Part shown: positions 36,930 through 46,447 of the stretch, piece after piece
Layout of the letters: the number at the start of each line of letters is the position of its first letter
How positions within the stretch are numbered: position 1 is the stretch's first letter
Origin: Gimesia algae
GTDB taxonomy: Bacteria > Planctomycetota > Planctomycetia > Planctomycetales > Planctomycetaceae
Reading direction: 5' to 3'
Length of the DNA: 64,000 nt
Assembly (NCBI RefSeq): GCF_007746795.1
Contig: NZ_CP036343.1
Coordinates: 6,710,357 to 6,774,356 of the forward strand
Translations under genes and position numbers: made by a program
Notes under the pieces: model-generated
What the model saw: the letters and a program-made list of their open reading frames with translations, nothing else
Database searches by the model: none
What the model was told of the DNA's origin: nothing

Positions 36930-39900
36930 TCAGCTGTCCTGAGATTCACTTTCGGGACGAGGTCGTGACTGTTTCTGTTGTTTTGCCTGAGCCGCCTTTT
37001 TCTTGGCAATAGCCGCTTTCCGGGCTGCAATTTCTTCAGGCGACATTTGTGCCAGCTTTGCTTTGCGGGCAGCAATTTGTTCCGGTGTCAGCTTACGTTT
37101 TTCATTATCAGAATCACTCTTAGTGGAATCAGTTTTCTCAGTCGGCTGTCTGGTTTTGGATTTATCAGGTTCTGCCTTGCTGCGTGGTTTCCCGACAGAA
37201 ACGTCAGGCTGAGATGACTTTGACTGTGCAGCTCGACTTGCTTTAGGGCTCGGGGGAGCAGGAGCGGGAATATCGGAAGGCATTGTCACATTCGTCGCTA
37301 ACTGATATGAGGGTCGTGTCGCCTTCTTGCCGGGCTTTAATCCAAAGAAGTAGAACGCGACGGCGCCGCCAACTCCCACCAGCAGAACCAATACGATGAT
37401 CATCGTATTGGATCCCCCTGCAGCCTGTTCTGTCGACTGCTGTGCAACCTTCTGTCGAGTATCCGTCGGTGTTTCCGTCTTAAGTGAAGTTGAATCATTC
37501 GCTGCCATCGAATCACTACTACTGACGCGTCGCGCCAGGTCCTGTGGATCTTCTCCCAAATCAATCTGAGTCTGTCGATACAGCTGGTTAAACCGCTCCC
37601 AGACATCATCTGGCAGGTCTACATTGAGCTGACCGAATACATTAATCTCGGATTTAGCGCGTTCCAGCTTATCGGCATCGTTGACGGCGATCGCATAGTT
37701 TCGGAATGATTCTACTTTATTGTACTGAGCATCATGATACATTTTCTTCAGGTCTTCACGCCCCGTCGATACCATCGAATTCTGTAGAATTCGAGCCAGA
37801 TAATTCCAGCCACGAATCACAGCCCCGTTCTCCAGCTCCAGCCCATTGATGGCATCCAGGTATTTTTCATTATTATCGCCTTGACCGCTTGAGGCCCAGG
37901 TCTGCAGGAGACTAGCAGCTTCAAACTGCACTTCAGGTGATTTATCTTTTTCCTTCAGTACCGGGGCGAGCAGTTTTAAAGCAGCTTCGAATTCCCCCTG
38001 TTCCCGCTTACAGTTCACCAGACGCAGGGTAATCCCTACTTGAAAATTGCCTGGGATAAAATCGCCGGTCGCCGCCTGACGTTTCAGGATTTCTTCGAAA
38101 GCGGCAGCAGCTTTATCATAATAGCCACGGGCCACAGTCGGGTCTTCACTGGCCCCCTGCCCCATGCCGTAATAAGTTTCACCAATCCAGACGAGTGATC
38201 CATAAGTCTGATCTTTACGTTTAAAGATATCTGTCAGGAATGTTTCCAGCGATTTTCGGACATCGTTAATTCGCTGGGTGTCACCGGCTGCTTTCAGACG
38301 TTCGATCTCTTCGGTAATTTTCTCACCCAGCTGACGGTACATTTCCGTGATCGATTCGCCACCAGATCCTGAGGCGGATTCTTCCAGTTCTTTCATTGCT
38401 TTGCGCGCCAGATCAATTTGCTGCAGACCAATATAGCCACGGAGTTGCAACTGGTAGACCAGATTCGCAAACTCGCTGCTTTGCACGCCTTTCGCAGGCC
38501 GTTTTGTCCCTTTCGCGACATGAATGGCTTTCAGAACCGAGTGTGGTTCTTTCGCCAGGATATCAATCGCTTCCTGGTATTTACCGTTATTCAAAGCAAT
38601 CTGTGCCAGTGATGTTTTTGCGGCGGTTAAATTTGCAGGAGTCTTTGCTTCCGGAGGGAGTGACTTCAATGTCGCCGCAATTCCAGTGCGAAGATGCTTC
38701 TCGGCTAATTCTGACCACTGCTTTGCATTCTCCGGTTTCGTTTCGGAACGACGCGACATCGCAGTCAGATAGCTGTTCCAGTATGCCTGTCCCGCGCTGA
38801 TCTGGGCTTCCGTGTATTGCGGCGCGGCGGGGGGAACCTGTGAAAACCATTTCGCCGCTTCGGCTGGCCGTTCGGTTGAACTGTAAATATTACCCAGCTG
38901 GATTCGGGCATCATTTGCACGGCTACTTTCTGGCCATCTACTGGTAATCAGGTTACAAATCGCCTCCATATGTTGATTGTCTACGTAACGCAGATTCTTG
39001 GGGGAATCGTTATAAGCCTGCAGATAACCAGCCAAAGCCAGGTAAGCTGCATCCAGTGACATACCGCCATTGACTTTATCATCACTCTTCGCAACAAACT
39101 CTGCCAGAATTGCACATTCATAACTGCGTCTGAGATTGTAATAGGTATAACTCAACAGAAAACGGGCATGATCCAGTTCTTTAGGATCAGTTTTATTATC
39201 CGCCAGTTTCAAGGCAATTCTCAGAATACGAGCTGTCTCTTCCATGTACTGAGTCAGTTCGACCTGTGCTTTCTTTTTATCCGCTGCCGACTTGGCTGCT
39301 GCCAGTTTGTCTTTTAAGGTTTTGACCTGCTTATTGCGGTCCTGACCCAAGCCATATGCAGTCGCAAAATCCTCAGGATCTCCGCCGGTATTCCCTTGTA
39401 TCTTTGCAGTGATTCGACCCACCATCAGCCGGGAAACATCTCGATATTTACCCCGGAACGCATTCACAAACCGGGCACTCGCCAGGGCCTGCCTGAGAAT
39501 CCGATCCTGATCTCCTTTCTTCGTACCTTCCTGATTTGCCAGTGCTTCCTGAGCACGCGCCAGCTCCCAGGTAATCCCCTGTCCAATAGCAGTGCGACTG
39601 CGGGAGCGATTTTCTTTCAGCCATTGTTCGGCTTCTTTAATGACCAGCTGATAATCTTTTCTCTTATCGTCATTCAGGCAGATCAATCGAAACTGCAGAC
39701 AGTTATCTTTCAAACCTTTCATGGCCGGAGACTTACCGGGGTGCCCCAATAATTCATCGTAGATCCCCACAGCTTTTCCCAGTTCACCCTGTTCTTCAAA
39801 ACATTTCCCCTGCCACATACGGGCATACAACCCCCCCACCTGGCTGCGATAGCGTTCATGAATTTTGGCATACTCTTCCGAAGCTTTGTTCAGAAGCCGA

Positions 39901-40568
39901 TTAAAATCAGCACTGCCGGGATCGTAGGTCTGTGCCTCTGCATAAGTACATTGCGCCAGATCCAGCTGGGCACTCATGTATTGGATTTCAGCTTTAGCCC
40001 GGGCTGCATATTTTTCCGGTTCTTTCTGTTTGTCGATGAAAGTTGCGGGAAATGATTTCCAGGTCTTTTCGTGCAGATTATAGGCCTTCTGAAATATATC
40101 TCTGGCCTGTGCAACCAGCTTTCGTGCTGCTTCCTGGTGGGCTTTTTTATTATTCTGATCTGAAGGCGACTGTGCTATGCGGCCTTCCACTTCTGCTTTT
40201 TCCAGAATAATTTTCCCGCGTTCCGTATTCGCAGTCCCCGCCATGGGATGATTTGGGTACTGCTTTGTGAACAACGCCAACTGTGCCAGAGCCAGATTTA
40301 ATGTTTCTTCCTGCTCCTCTGGGAGCTTTTGAGTCCGCGAGAACATCATCAGTGTCATCGCACGCTCAAAGGGAATCAGTTCCTGAATCTCCTTTGGCGT
40401 CGATTTGTCAGCAGCAATTTTATCGAGATACTGCAATGCCGTATCGTGATAGTTTTTATCCCGCAATCCCTGAAGAAATTCGAGATATTGTTCTTCTGCG
40501 GAAACGGAAGAAACCAATGTCAAAATCGTAAATAGACTCACGATCGAAACAAAATGGAATAGACGCAT
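36930..40568 (-). CDS. Very large TPR protein with C-terminal membrane anchor
   Basis: A 1212-residue protein from the ATG at 40568, which starts a signal peptide (ending VSA); no strong Shine-Dalgarno is seen for this or the ATG at 40601. Most of it is TPR-like helical repeats. Near the C-terminus a single transmembrane helix (TMIIVLVLLVGVGGAVAFYF) separates the long periplasmic part from a short cytoplasmic tail of low complexity, Pro/Lys-rich, ending in two imperfect copies of a repeat (QIAARKAKLAQMSPEEIAARKA...). It is the first gene of the cluster with the TPR, ExbB and two ExbD genes, and I infer a scaffold for that proton-driven machine. Membrane topology is predicted only. Confidence 0.85.
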   Translation of the reverse strand: MRLFHFVSIVSLFTILTLVSSVSAEEQYLEFLQGLRDKNYHDTALQYLDKIAADKSTPKEIQELIPFERAMTLMMFSRTQKLPEEQEETLNLALAQLALFTKQYPNHPMAGTANTERGKIILEKAEVEGRIAQSPSDQNNKKAHQEAARKLVAQARDIFQKAYNLHEKTWKSFPATFIDKQKEPEKYAARAKAEIQYMSAQLDLAQCTYAEAQTYDPGSADFNRLLNKASEEYAKIHERYRSQVGGLYARMWQGKCFEEQGELGKAVGIYDELLGHPGKSPAMKGLKDNCLQFRLICLNDDKRKDYQLVIKEAEQWLKENRSRSRTAIGQGITWELARAQEALANQEGTKKGDQDRILRQALASARFVNAFRGKYRDVSRLMVGRITAKIQGNTGGDPEDFATAYGLGQDRNKQVKTLKDKLAAAKSAADKKKAQVELTQYMEETARILRIALKLADNKTDPKELDHARFLLSYTYYNLRRSYECAILAEFVAKSDDKVNGGMSLDAAYLALAGYLQAYNDSPKNLRYVDNQHMEAICNLITSRWPESSRANDARIQLGNIYSSTERPAEAAKWFSQVPPAAPQYTEAQISAGQAYWNSYLTAMSRRSETKPENAKQWSELAEKHLRTGIAATLKSLPPEAKTPANLTAAKTSLAQIALNNGKYQEAIDILAKEPHSVLKAIHVAKGTKRPAKGVQSSEFANLVYQLQLRGYIGLQQIDLARKAMKELEESASGSGGESITEMYRQLGEKITEEIERLKAAGDTQRINDVRKSLETFLTDIFKRKDQTYGSLVWIGETYYGMGQGASEDPTVARGYYDKAAAAFEEILKRQAATGDFIPGNFQVGITLRLVNCKREQGEFEAALKLLAPVLKEKDKSPEVQFEAASLLQTWASSGQGDNNEKYLDAINGLELENGAVIRGWNYLARILQNSMVSTGREDLKKMYHDAQYNKVESFRNYAIAVNDADKLERAKSEINVFGQLNVDLPDDVWERFNQLYRQTQIDLGEDPQDLARRVSSSDSMAANDSTSLKTETPTDTRQKVAQQSTEQAAGGSNTMIIVLVLLVGVGGAVAFYFFGLKPGKKATRPSYQLATNVTMPSDIPAPAPPSPKASRAAQSKSSQPDVSVGKPRSKAEPDKSKTRQPTEKTDSTKSDSDNEKRKLTPEQIAARKAKLAQMSPEEIAARKAAIAKKKAAQAKQQKQSRPRPESESQDS

Positions 40569-41076
40569 ATTATAAATTCCATCGCTAATGAACGGATGCA
40601 CCGAGGCCGTGAAAGAGAGGACTTTAGACCTGTGAAATCACGAGTTTATAGGCAGCCACACAGAACATGGACATACCTCGGCTCACATTATACCTACTTC
40701 ATCTACTAAATGTTCGCTGTCAGATAGCTAATTTCTGTGAGAGTTGTTTTTCCAAAGTTGATAGCGAACCATCCTTTACAGAAAATATCTATAAATAACA
40801 GCATATCCCGACGACAGAGAGTCTGCAAGAAAGATGCAGGGAATCGTTTATATTTCGAGCCCTTCAACTGGTTCTGACTGTATAACGGGATCCAGCGACG
40901 ATGACACACTGAAATTCTTACGACAAAACAGCAAAGAATGTGGGCAGCGGAACCTGACATTCCTAATACGACAGGTAGGAAGTTCTGCCTGTTCGAATTT
41001 GACGCTGGACAGTGATCTGACTATGCTGTCATTTCATTCACAACACAGAGTGATCTCCAGTCGGGATCAGTCGATC
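40569..41076. other. Intergenic region upstream of tRNA-Ser
   Basis: About 500 bases. The left part should hold the promoter for the leftward TPR gene. The only further element I can support is the tRNA promoter at 40999-41027. No coding frame of note. Confidence 0.5.
40999..41027 (+). promoter_or_regulatory. Promoter of tRNA-Ser
   Basis: TTGACG (40999-41004) and TATGCT (41022-41027) are separated by exactly 17 bases, a strong sigma70-like promoter. The tRNA begins 50 bases downstream. Confidence 0.65.
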
Positions 41077-41164
<88 letters not shown>

Positions 41165-41172
41165 ATTTGATT

Positions 41173-41204
41173 GCCGTTGAGTTGTAAGCCTATAACTCAG
41201 CGGC
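41173..41204 (+). terminator. tRNA-Ser terminator hairpin
   Basis: GCCGTTGAGTT (41173-41183) pairs with AACTCAGCGGC (41194-41204, one G-T), followed by ATTTGCTTT. Confidence 0.55.
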
Positions 41205-41238
41205 ATTTGCTTTATCTGGACCGCTCCAGAGCTTCCCA

Positions 41239-41268
41239 TTTGTGGCACATTTTGTGGCGTTTTGTGGC
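41239..41268 (+). repeat. Three direct TTTGTGGC repeats before the integrase
   Basis: TTTGTGGC occurs at 41239-41246, 41251-41258 and 41261-41268, spaced 12 and 10 bases apart, just before the integrase start. Evenly spaced short repeats at this place are typical of arm-type integrase/excisionase binding sites; they could also serve as the integrase promoter operator. Confidence 0.6.
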
Positions 41269-41295
41269 ACGGGGGTTCTCTGAAAGGCTCTGTTG

Positions 41296-42690
41296 ATGAA
41301 GCAATCATCAAAACAAATTCGGAAGACATCGTTCCGTATCGGTAAAGTCCGCGGTGATTTACGAGGTAAAATCTGGTACCTCACTTACCATGAAAATGGA
41401 AAGCGATTGCGACCCAAACTTGGTCCCGACAAAGAACAAGCCCGGCAGATGGCTGCGCGTATCAATTCCCAGCTGGAGTCTCATACTCACTCAGTCTTTA
41501 ATTTCGAGCCTGTAAGTATTGATGACTTACAACAGCGCTGGCTCAACCATCATGAACAGGTATTGCGGTCTTCATTGCAAACCATCCGCCGCTACCGGGC
41601 TGCGACAACCCACCTCATTAATTTCATCGGACAAAAAGGTGTCGCTTCTAAAACATCTCTGTTTCAGGTCGGACATGCTGAGGAGTTTGTGCATTACTTG
41701 CGTACGATCAAAGTAGCACCCAATGGCCATGTAAATTCCCAGAAACGTCCTCTGCTGGACAAGGGAATTAAATACATCCTGCAATGTTGCCGAAGTATGT
41801 TCGGTTATGCGATAAAACGACGGCACCTTTCTCCCTATGCCGAAAACCCGTTCTCCTCTCTCGATTTGGACCGCATCCCAATCGAAAACGCTAAAGTCAT
41901 TTCCATTTTCAGTCCAGATCAGGAAAAGGCATTTCTAGAAGCCTGCGATGATTGGCAGTTCCCGGTTTTTCTCACTCTCATGCTGACGGGGCTCCGTCCA
42001 GGAGAACTTATCCACCTGTTGCTTCCAGATGATATTGATCTGAAAAAAGGAATGCTCTACGTCCGAAATAAACCTCGGTTAGGGTGGCAGGTTAAGACAC
42101 GCAACGAACGTGAAATTCCACTGATTAATGAACTGAGGGATGTTTTGAAAATCATCATCGGCGATCGCGTCACAGGCCCAGTCTTTTTACAACGCCGTTT
42201 TGCCTCAAGCTCCGTACTTCCAGAGTTGACTGGTTATACTGAAAAACAACTCGAAAACTTACTTCAGAAACGCGTAATTAAGGCAGAAGATAGCTCTGAT
42301 AAGTCATTAGACAGAAATCAGTGGACGCAACAATCGCGAACGATTTGGCGGGATTGTGGTACGCTGAAAACTGACCGAATACGAACGGAATTCATCAAAC
42401 TGACAAAGCAAATTGAACTACCAGAATTCACAGCCCCCAAATCGCTGCGACATCTCTTTGCCACATGTTTACAGGACGGGAATGTAGACCCGTTGATTCG
42501 AAGTGAATTGATGGGGCACTCTACTTCTGCAACGAATGGGGCGAGTCACGGTTTAGGTATGACTGCAACTTATACTCACTCACGTCCTGAAACTAAACGC
42601 AGACAATTACAAAATGCATTGTTGATTCGGCCATCAATAATAATAGCTCGTAAGCGTTTTTTAGAGATAATGAAGTCTGGACTTCCCTAG
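41296..42690 (+). CDS. Tyrosine recombinase (site-specific integrase)
   Basis: A 464-residue tyrosine integrase; ATG at 41296 with an AAGG element. An N-terminal SAM-like/core-binding region (about 60-170) precedes the catalytic domain. Catalytic residues seen: first Arg in LMLTGLRPGELIHL, second Arg in APKSLRHLFATCL, the following His in ELMGHST, and the nucleophile Tyr in TATYTHS. The His before the second Arg is replaced by Lys (K-S-L-R). The gene lies 134 bases past tRNA-Ser(CGA), so it probably integrated the region at the 3' end of that tRNA. It belongs to the same subfamily as the integrase at 58147. Confidence 0.92.
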   Translation: MKQSSKQIRKTSFRIGKVRGDLRGKIWYLTYHENGKRLRPKLGPDKEQARQMAARINSQLESHTHSVFNFEPVSIDDLQQRWLNHHEQVLRSSLQTIRRYRAATTHLINFIGQKGVASKTSLFQVGHAEEFVHYLRTIKVAPNGHVNSQKRPLLDKGIKYILQCCRSMFGYAIKRRHLSPYAENPFSSLDLDRIPIENAKVISIFSPDQEKAFLEACDDWQFPVFLTLMLTGLRPGELIHLLLPDDIDLKKGMLYVRNKPRLGWQVKTRNEREIPLINELRDVLKIIIGDRVTGPVFLQRRFASSSVLPELTGYTEKQLENLLQKRVIKAEDSSDKSLDRNQWTQQSRTIWRDCGTLKTDRIRTEFIKLTKQIELPEFTAPKSLRHLFATCLQDGNVDPLIRSELMGHSTSATNGASHGLGMTATYTHSRPETKRRQLQNALLIRPSIIIARKRFLEIMKSGLP

Positions 42691-42721
42691 AAATAGTGGG
42701 CGCTGTGTTAAAGTTAGGTAG

Positions 42722-42832
42722 CCTATTCAAATTGTTCGGGGCTTTTATGGCCCAGACCGTGTGGGGCATTTAGCCGGGCGAGTGAAGCCAAGAGCCAACA
42801 AACGTCGGACAAAAGCGCTGGGCCTGGCATAA
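42722..42832 (+). pseudogene. Remnant of an IS4-family transposase (3' end)
   Basis: About 36 codons, open only after a TAG and ended by a TAA at 42832, translate to a sequence with DRVGHLAGRVKPRANKRRTK. The R-V-x-PRA-x-KRR-x-K pattern closely matches the C-terminal end of IS4-type transposases (usually GRxEPRAxKRRPK). The rest of the gene and the inverted repeats are not found, so the insertion has been largely deleted. Confidence 0.6.
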
Positions 42833-43154
42833 TAATGCCAGTCTTCGTCACGGTGAAGGCCGGAAAATCGGTAATGAAAATACCACCTTCCACCTACTGC
42901 TTAGGGATAGTAGGTCGGTCCATAATAGTTCTACATGGTCCTGGGAGACACCAGATTATCCTAAACGATCGTAACGTCCTTCCTTGATAACAACTCGCGT
43001 GTGACCCGGTTCAGGGAATCGTAAAACCAACCTTTTCCTGAACACTGGCAAAGCCACCGAAGCCAGTACCGCTCCACCGTTTAAATGTTTAATTCTGACA
43101 TAGCCTGATTTTGGCACACACATGCTTAATTTTATTATTGCATTTAAATAGAGC
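42833..43154. other. Intergenic region of the accessory segment
   Basis: About 320 bases after the transposase remnant. No gene on the plus strand. A minus-strand frame runs here but it also runs antisense through the RHH gene, so I do not accept it. The sequence GGTGGAGCGGT occurs here in reverse complement (near 43070) and again at 47621-47631. Confidence 0.4.
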
Positions 43155-43529
43155 ATGAAATATACTACGAAGATGAAAGCTATTTTAGGTGACAAAATTC
43201 GCGTGAAAGCCGACATGCAACGCGGAGTTGTTGAGCGAATTACAGGTAAGTCATTAACAATTCGACTAGACAACGGCAAAACTACGAAATTGACGGAGAC
43301 TGAACTCACCAATTTCAGTCTTGCAGCTCGCAAAGCATGGGAAAGCAGGCCGGACAGACGCGTTGGACGACCCAAAGGAACATCCAAGACTGATCGTGTT
43401 TCGGTCACACTTCGAATTGACCGAGAGCTTTGGATACAATTTCAAACTGCCGAAAAAAAAGGGCTCATCGTTGACCGCACGTCAACCGTGAACAAATGGA
43501 TTGCGGAGAAACTTGATGAGTTTGAATAG
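43155..43529 (+). CDS. Ribbon-helix-helix-like DNA-binding protein
   Basis: A 124-residue basic protein. The N-terminal half (KAILGDKIRVKADMQRGVVERITGKSLTIRLDNGKTTKLTE) looks like a small beta-barrel. The C-terminal part (RVSVTLRIDRELWIQFQTAEKKG ... TVNKWIAEKLDEF) has the strand-helix-helix pattern of RHH/CopG-type domains. It lies 35 bases before the DUF5131 gene in the same direction, so it may be the regulator of, or a component in, the DUF5131-TcmP unit. Codon use is like the two downstream genes. Confidence 0.65.
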   Translation: MKYTTKMKAILGDKIRVKADMQRGVVERITGKSLTIRLDNGKTTKLTETELTNFSLAARKAWESRPDRRVGRPKGTSKTDRVSVTLRIDRELWIQFQTAEKKGLIVDRTSTVNKWIAEKLDEFE

Positions 43530-43564
43530 TAACACTTTAACTCCGCCACTCGAAAGGAATTGAG

Positions 43565-44296
43565 ATGGCACAAAACTCAGCGATTGAATGGACAGAAGCT
43601 ACATGGAATCCAACCACCGGTTGTACGAAGGTCAGTCCGGGGTGCGCTAACTGCTACGCAGAACGAATGGCATTTCGACTGCAAGCAATGGAACAACCTC
43701 GATACGACAACGGATTCAAACTTACTCTTCAGGAAGATATCGTCAATCTACCACTGCAATGGAAAAAACCTCGCATCATTTTTGTAAACTCCATGAGCGA
43801 TCTCTTTCACAAGGATATTCCTAGTGAATTTATTAAGCGTTGTTTCAAAGTCATGACAGATGCCTCTCATCACAAATTTCAAGTGCTGACGAAACGACCT
43901 GACCGAGTCGTCGAAATGGCGTCTGAGATCGAGTGGAGCGAGAACATTTGGATGGGAACAAGCGTCGAGAATTCAAAGTATATAAACCGTATTCGAATTC
44001 TTCAGAAGGTGCCGGCTCAGATCCGCTTCCTCTCAGTTGAACCTTTGCTTGGCACGATTCCACGAATGCCTCTTAAAGGAATCCACTGGGTAATCGTCGG
44101 CGGCGAATCTGGCCCACAATCGCGTCCGATGAATATCGCGTGGGTTCGTAAAATTCGAGACCAGTGCAACACGGCTGGTGTGCCGTTTTTCTTTAAGCAA
44201 TGGGGTGCGTTCGGGGCCGACGGAATTCGACGTTCGAAGAAAGCAAACGGACGTGAGCTAGACGGGGAAATATGGAGCGAAATGCCTTATGAATAA
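43565..44296 (+). CDS. DUF5131 (phage Gp37/Gp68-type) three-Cys-motif protein
   Basis: A 243-residue protein of the DUF5131/Gp37-Gp68 family. The N-terminus has the diagnostic [18 protein letters not shown] followed by PGCANCYAE, three cysteines that give the three-Cys motif its name and that resemble a radical-SAM cluster site. Further blocks [16 protein letters not shown] and [10 protein letters not shown] and [11 protein letters not shown] follow in the family order; the ending [10 protein letters not shown] also matches. The molecular role is not established. The stop overlaps the start of the TcmP gene by 8 bases, so the two are translated together. Confidence 0.92.
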   Translation: MAQNSAIEWTEATWNPTTGCTKVSPGCANCYAERMAFRLQAMEQPRYDNGFKLTLQEDIVNLPLQWKKPRIIFVNSMSDLFHKDIPSEFIKRCFKVMTDASHHKFQVLTKRPDRVVEMASEIEWSENIWMGTSVENSKYINRIRILQKVPAQIRFLSVEPLLGTIPRMPLKGIHWVIVGGESGPQSRPMNIAWVRKIRDQCNTAGVPFFFKQWGAFGADGIRRSKKANGRELDGEIWSEMPYE

Positions 44297-45629
44297 TGAT
44301 GGATACTTACCTGGTCTCAAATCATTCGTCGATGCCAAACCAAAAAATCATGTAGCACAACTGGATAAGAAAGGGCGGCTTTATCGTTGGGACCCCAAAG
44401 AAGAACCGCCAATCCTCGGTAGTCATAGCTTGACAAAGCACAAGATTATTAGAGCCTATCTGGAAAAGTACGTCGCAATCCTTGCCGCGAAGCCATTTCA
44501 GGAAGAGTTTAGGATTTCTCTTGTCGATGGTTTTTCTGGGGGAGGGGTTTATCGGCATCCGCTAACAAAAGAAATTATTTCTGGTTCGCCGCTGCTGATG
44601 CTCGAAGCAATGAACGCTGCAGAGATCAGTGCGAATGAGTGGCGTAACAAGAATTTTTCTTTAAAGGCCGATTTTTACTTCATTGAAAAAGACAAGGTAA
44701 CGTTTGCTTACTTATCCAAGCAACTGAAACAGAATCGAGATGCTTACGAACGAAAAGACAACATTAACACTTTGAATGGAGGGTTTTCGAAGGAGCTTGA
44801 TCGAGTCATATCAAGCATCAAAGCTTCTGGTCGGGCCAACCGAGCAATATTCCTGTTAGATCAATACGGCTATAAAGATGTCACGCTGGCAAACATGCGA
44901 AAGATCTTCAAGCAACTACCGAATGCTGAAATAATCTTAACATTTGCAATTGATTGGTTTGCCGATTTTATTAATGAAACAGATAAGTTTAAATCGGCGT
45001 TGCGAAACCTCGAACTGTTGGATCAGAAGGAAGTTCTCCTGAGTCTTCGAAAGCAGCATGCCGATGATTGGCGTCCGGCAGTACAGCATGTGCTTCATCA
45101 TCACTTTTTTGCTCGAAGCGGAGCTGCATATTATACACCATTTTTCATTCATTCAGTAGATTCTCATAGAGCATATTGGTTACTCCATTTCTCTCGGCAC
45201 TCAAAAGCACGTGACGTGATGATGCAACTTCATTGGGAAATGGAGAATCACTTTCAGCACTTTGGCGGTTCTGGACTGAGTATGCTTGGACACGATCCGC
45301 GCAAGATTAACGAAACGAAGCTGCTTCCCTTTGAGTTTGACTCCGCTGCAGCTGAGCAAACAAACACATCGCTACTCGAATCACTTCCGAGGCGATTCTC
45401 GGAATTCAAGAATGGTATTTCGTTCGATCAGTTTTGCGATATTGTCGCAAACGAAACTCCCGCCACTAAAGCAATGCTTGGCAAAAACATCAGCGATTTG
45501 TCGCGAGAAAAAGAGTTGGCAATTTTTACATCAGATGGCCGTAAACGTCGTAATGGTGTCAAGATTGCAGATGACGACGTCATTGTTGTGCCACGCCAGA
45601 AACTGTTGCTACCAACATCATGCCAGTAA
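44289..45629 (+). CDS. tcmP: Three-Cys-motif partner protein TcmP
   Basis: A 446-residue TcmP protein. It begins after the DUF5131 gene with an 8-base overlap. Conserved parts: [35 protein letters not shown] (like a SAM-methyltransferase motif I), [34 protein letters not shown] (a DPPY/F-like region), [12 protein letters not shown]. The layout suggests a Rossmann-type methyltransferase-like core. TcmP is named as the regular neighbour of DUF5131 proteins. The pair is sporadic and often mobile, and I infer an anti-phage or nucleic-acid modification role, which is not proven. Confidence 0.92.
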   Translation: MNNDGYLPGLKSFVDAKPKNHVAQLDKKGRLYRWDPKEEPPILGSHSLTKHKIIRAYLEKYVAILAAKPFQEEFRISLVDGFSGGGVYRHPLTKEIISGSPLLMLEAMNAAEISANEWRNKNFSLKADFYFIEKDKVTFAYLSKQLKQNRDAYERKDNINTLNGGFSKELDRVISSIKASGRANRAIFLLDQYGYKDVTLANMRKIFKQLPNAEIILTFAIDWFADFINETDKFKSALRNLELLDQKEVLLSLRKQHADDWRPAVQHVLHHHFFARSGAAYYTPFFIHSVDSHRAYWLLHFSRHSKARDVMMQLHWEMENHFQHFGGSGLSMLGHDPRKINETKLLPFEFDSAAAEQTNTSLLESLPRRFSEFKNGISFDQFCDIVANETPATKAMLGKNISDLSREKELAIFTSDGRKRRNGVKIADDDVIVVPRQKLLLPTSCQ

Positions 45630-46079
45630 CTTGCCTCGAAAACTTGGGAGCCATCTATGACAAGTTTTCACGAGCGAAATTCGACAAGTTAATATTGTTA
45701 CCGTTAATTTGCCAGACAACGGTTGGCACTGAACCTACACTGAGCTTGTAAACTCCAATTGGCATAAAGTCGGATGTCAGTAGGTCTTCTTTTTTGCGCA
45801 GTGTCAAAAAACTCAGCTGACTCGTATTTGCATGACTATTCAAAATTTGTGAAGTCCGTCTAATTTACAAACCTCGACTGCTTAATGTTCCACGAACCCA
45901 TACCTATTCTTGGAAACCGTTTAACGACCTAATTCGAAGACATAGGACAGATAATGGAGCCAAACTTCACAACGAAATCAGGTCATATCAATCAAAGTTA
46001 GAATAATGGCATTTGAAATGAGTTATACTCTTATGATATTAGGAGTTACTGAGATCTATGATTTATGAAACTGATCTAA
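45630..46079. other. Intergenic region of the accessory segment
   Basis: About 450 AT-rich bases between convergent tcmP and the XRE gene. Only a weak 62-codon minus-strand frame (45655-45843) is open and it lacks family likeness. No terminator with a clear T-run was found. Confidence 0.4.
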
Positions 46080-46337
46080 CTAATCATTTTTTTTCTTCTT
46101 TAGCAATGATTCAAGTGTGCAAATAAAATTACTCAATGTTATTCCCAAAACTTCACAGACATCATAAAGCTCCAGAATGTCCAGTCGGCGTTCGCCAGAT
46201 TCATATTTGCTGACGAATGATTGGGGGCGTCCCAGGCGTTCCGCCACATCATCTTGCCGCAGGTCTGCTTCTTCCCTGGTTTTCCGCAACAAATCGAGCA
46301 GAATGCGCTGCCGTTGTGTATATAGATTCTTTTTCAA
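46080..46337 (-). CDS. XRE-family helix-turn-helix regulator
   Basis: An 85-residue XRE/Cro-type regulator. The HTH is clear: RKTREEADLRQDDVAERLG ... SFVSKYESGERRLDILEL. A TTG at 46337 after a GGAGG element (46348-46352 on the minus strand) begins it; an open frame to 46421 would include sequence of the divergent promoter. It diverges from the DUF5685 gene and faces a palindrome lying on that gene's promoter, so it probably represses it and perhaps itself. Confidence 0.8.
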   Translation of the reverse strand: MKKNLYTQRQRILLDLLRKTREEADLRQDDVAERLGRPQSFVSKYESGERRLDILELYDVCEVLGITLSNFICTLESLLKKKKND

Positions 46338-46382
46338 GCTCCCGGTACCTCCTAAAAAAAGTACGAGGAGATTACATCCCAC

Positions 46383-46413
46383 TTGAGGATATCCCATTAC
46401 AGGATATAATGGG
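46383..46413 (+). promoter_or_regulatory. Promoter with overlapping palindromic operator
   Basis: TTGAGG (46383-46388) and TATAAT (46405-46410), 16 bases apart, form a strong promoter for the DUF5685 gene. The palindrome CCCATTA-N7-TAATGGG (46393-46399 and 46407-46413) covers the spacer and the -10 box, the position of a repressor operator. The divergent XRE gene is the natural candidate repressor. Confidence 0.65.
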
Positions 46414-46447
46414 CCGGTCAAAGTAACCTATTACTCAAGGGGAATTT

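Noticed and set aside
42956-43408. 150-codon minus-strand frame
   Set aside because: Most of it is antisense to the RHH-like gene, which has a better start, family likeness and operon spacing.
45655-45843. 62-codon minus-strand frame
   Set aside because: AT-rich gap, no Shine-Dalgarno and no family likeness.
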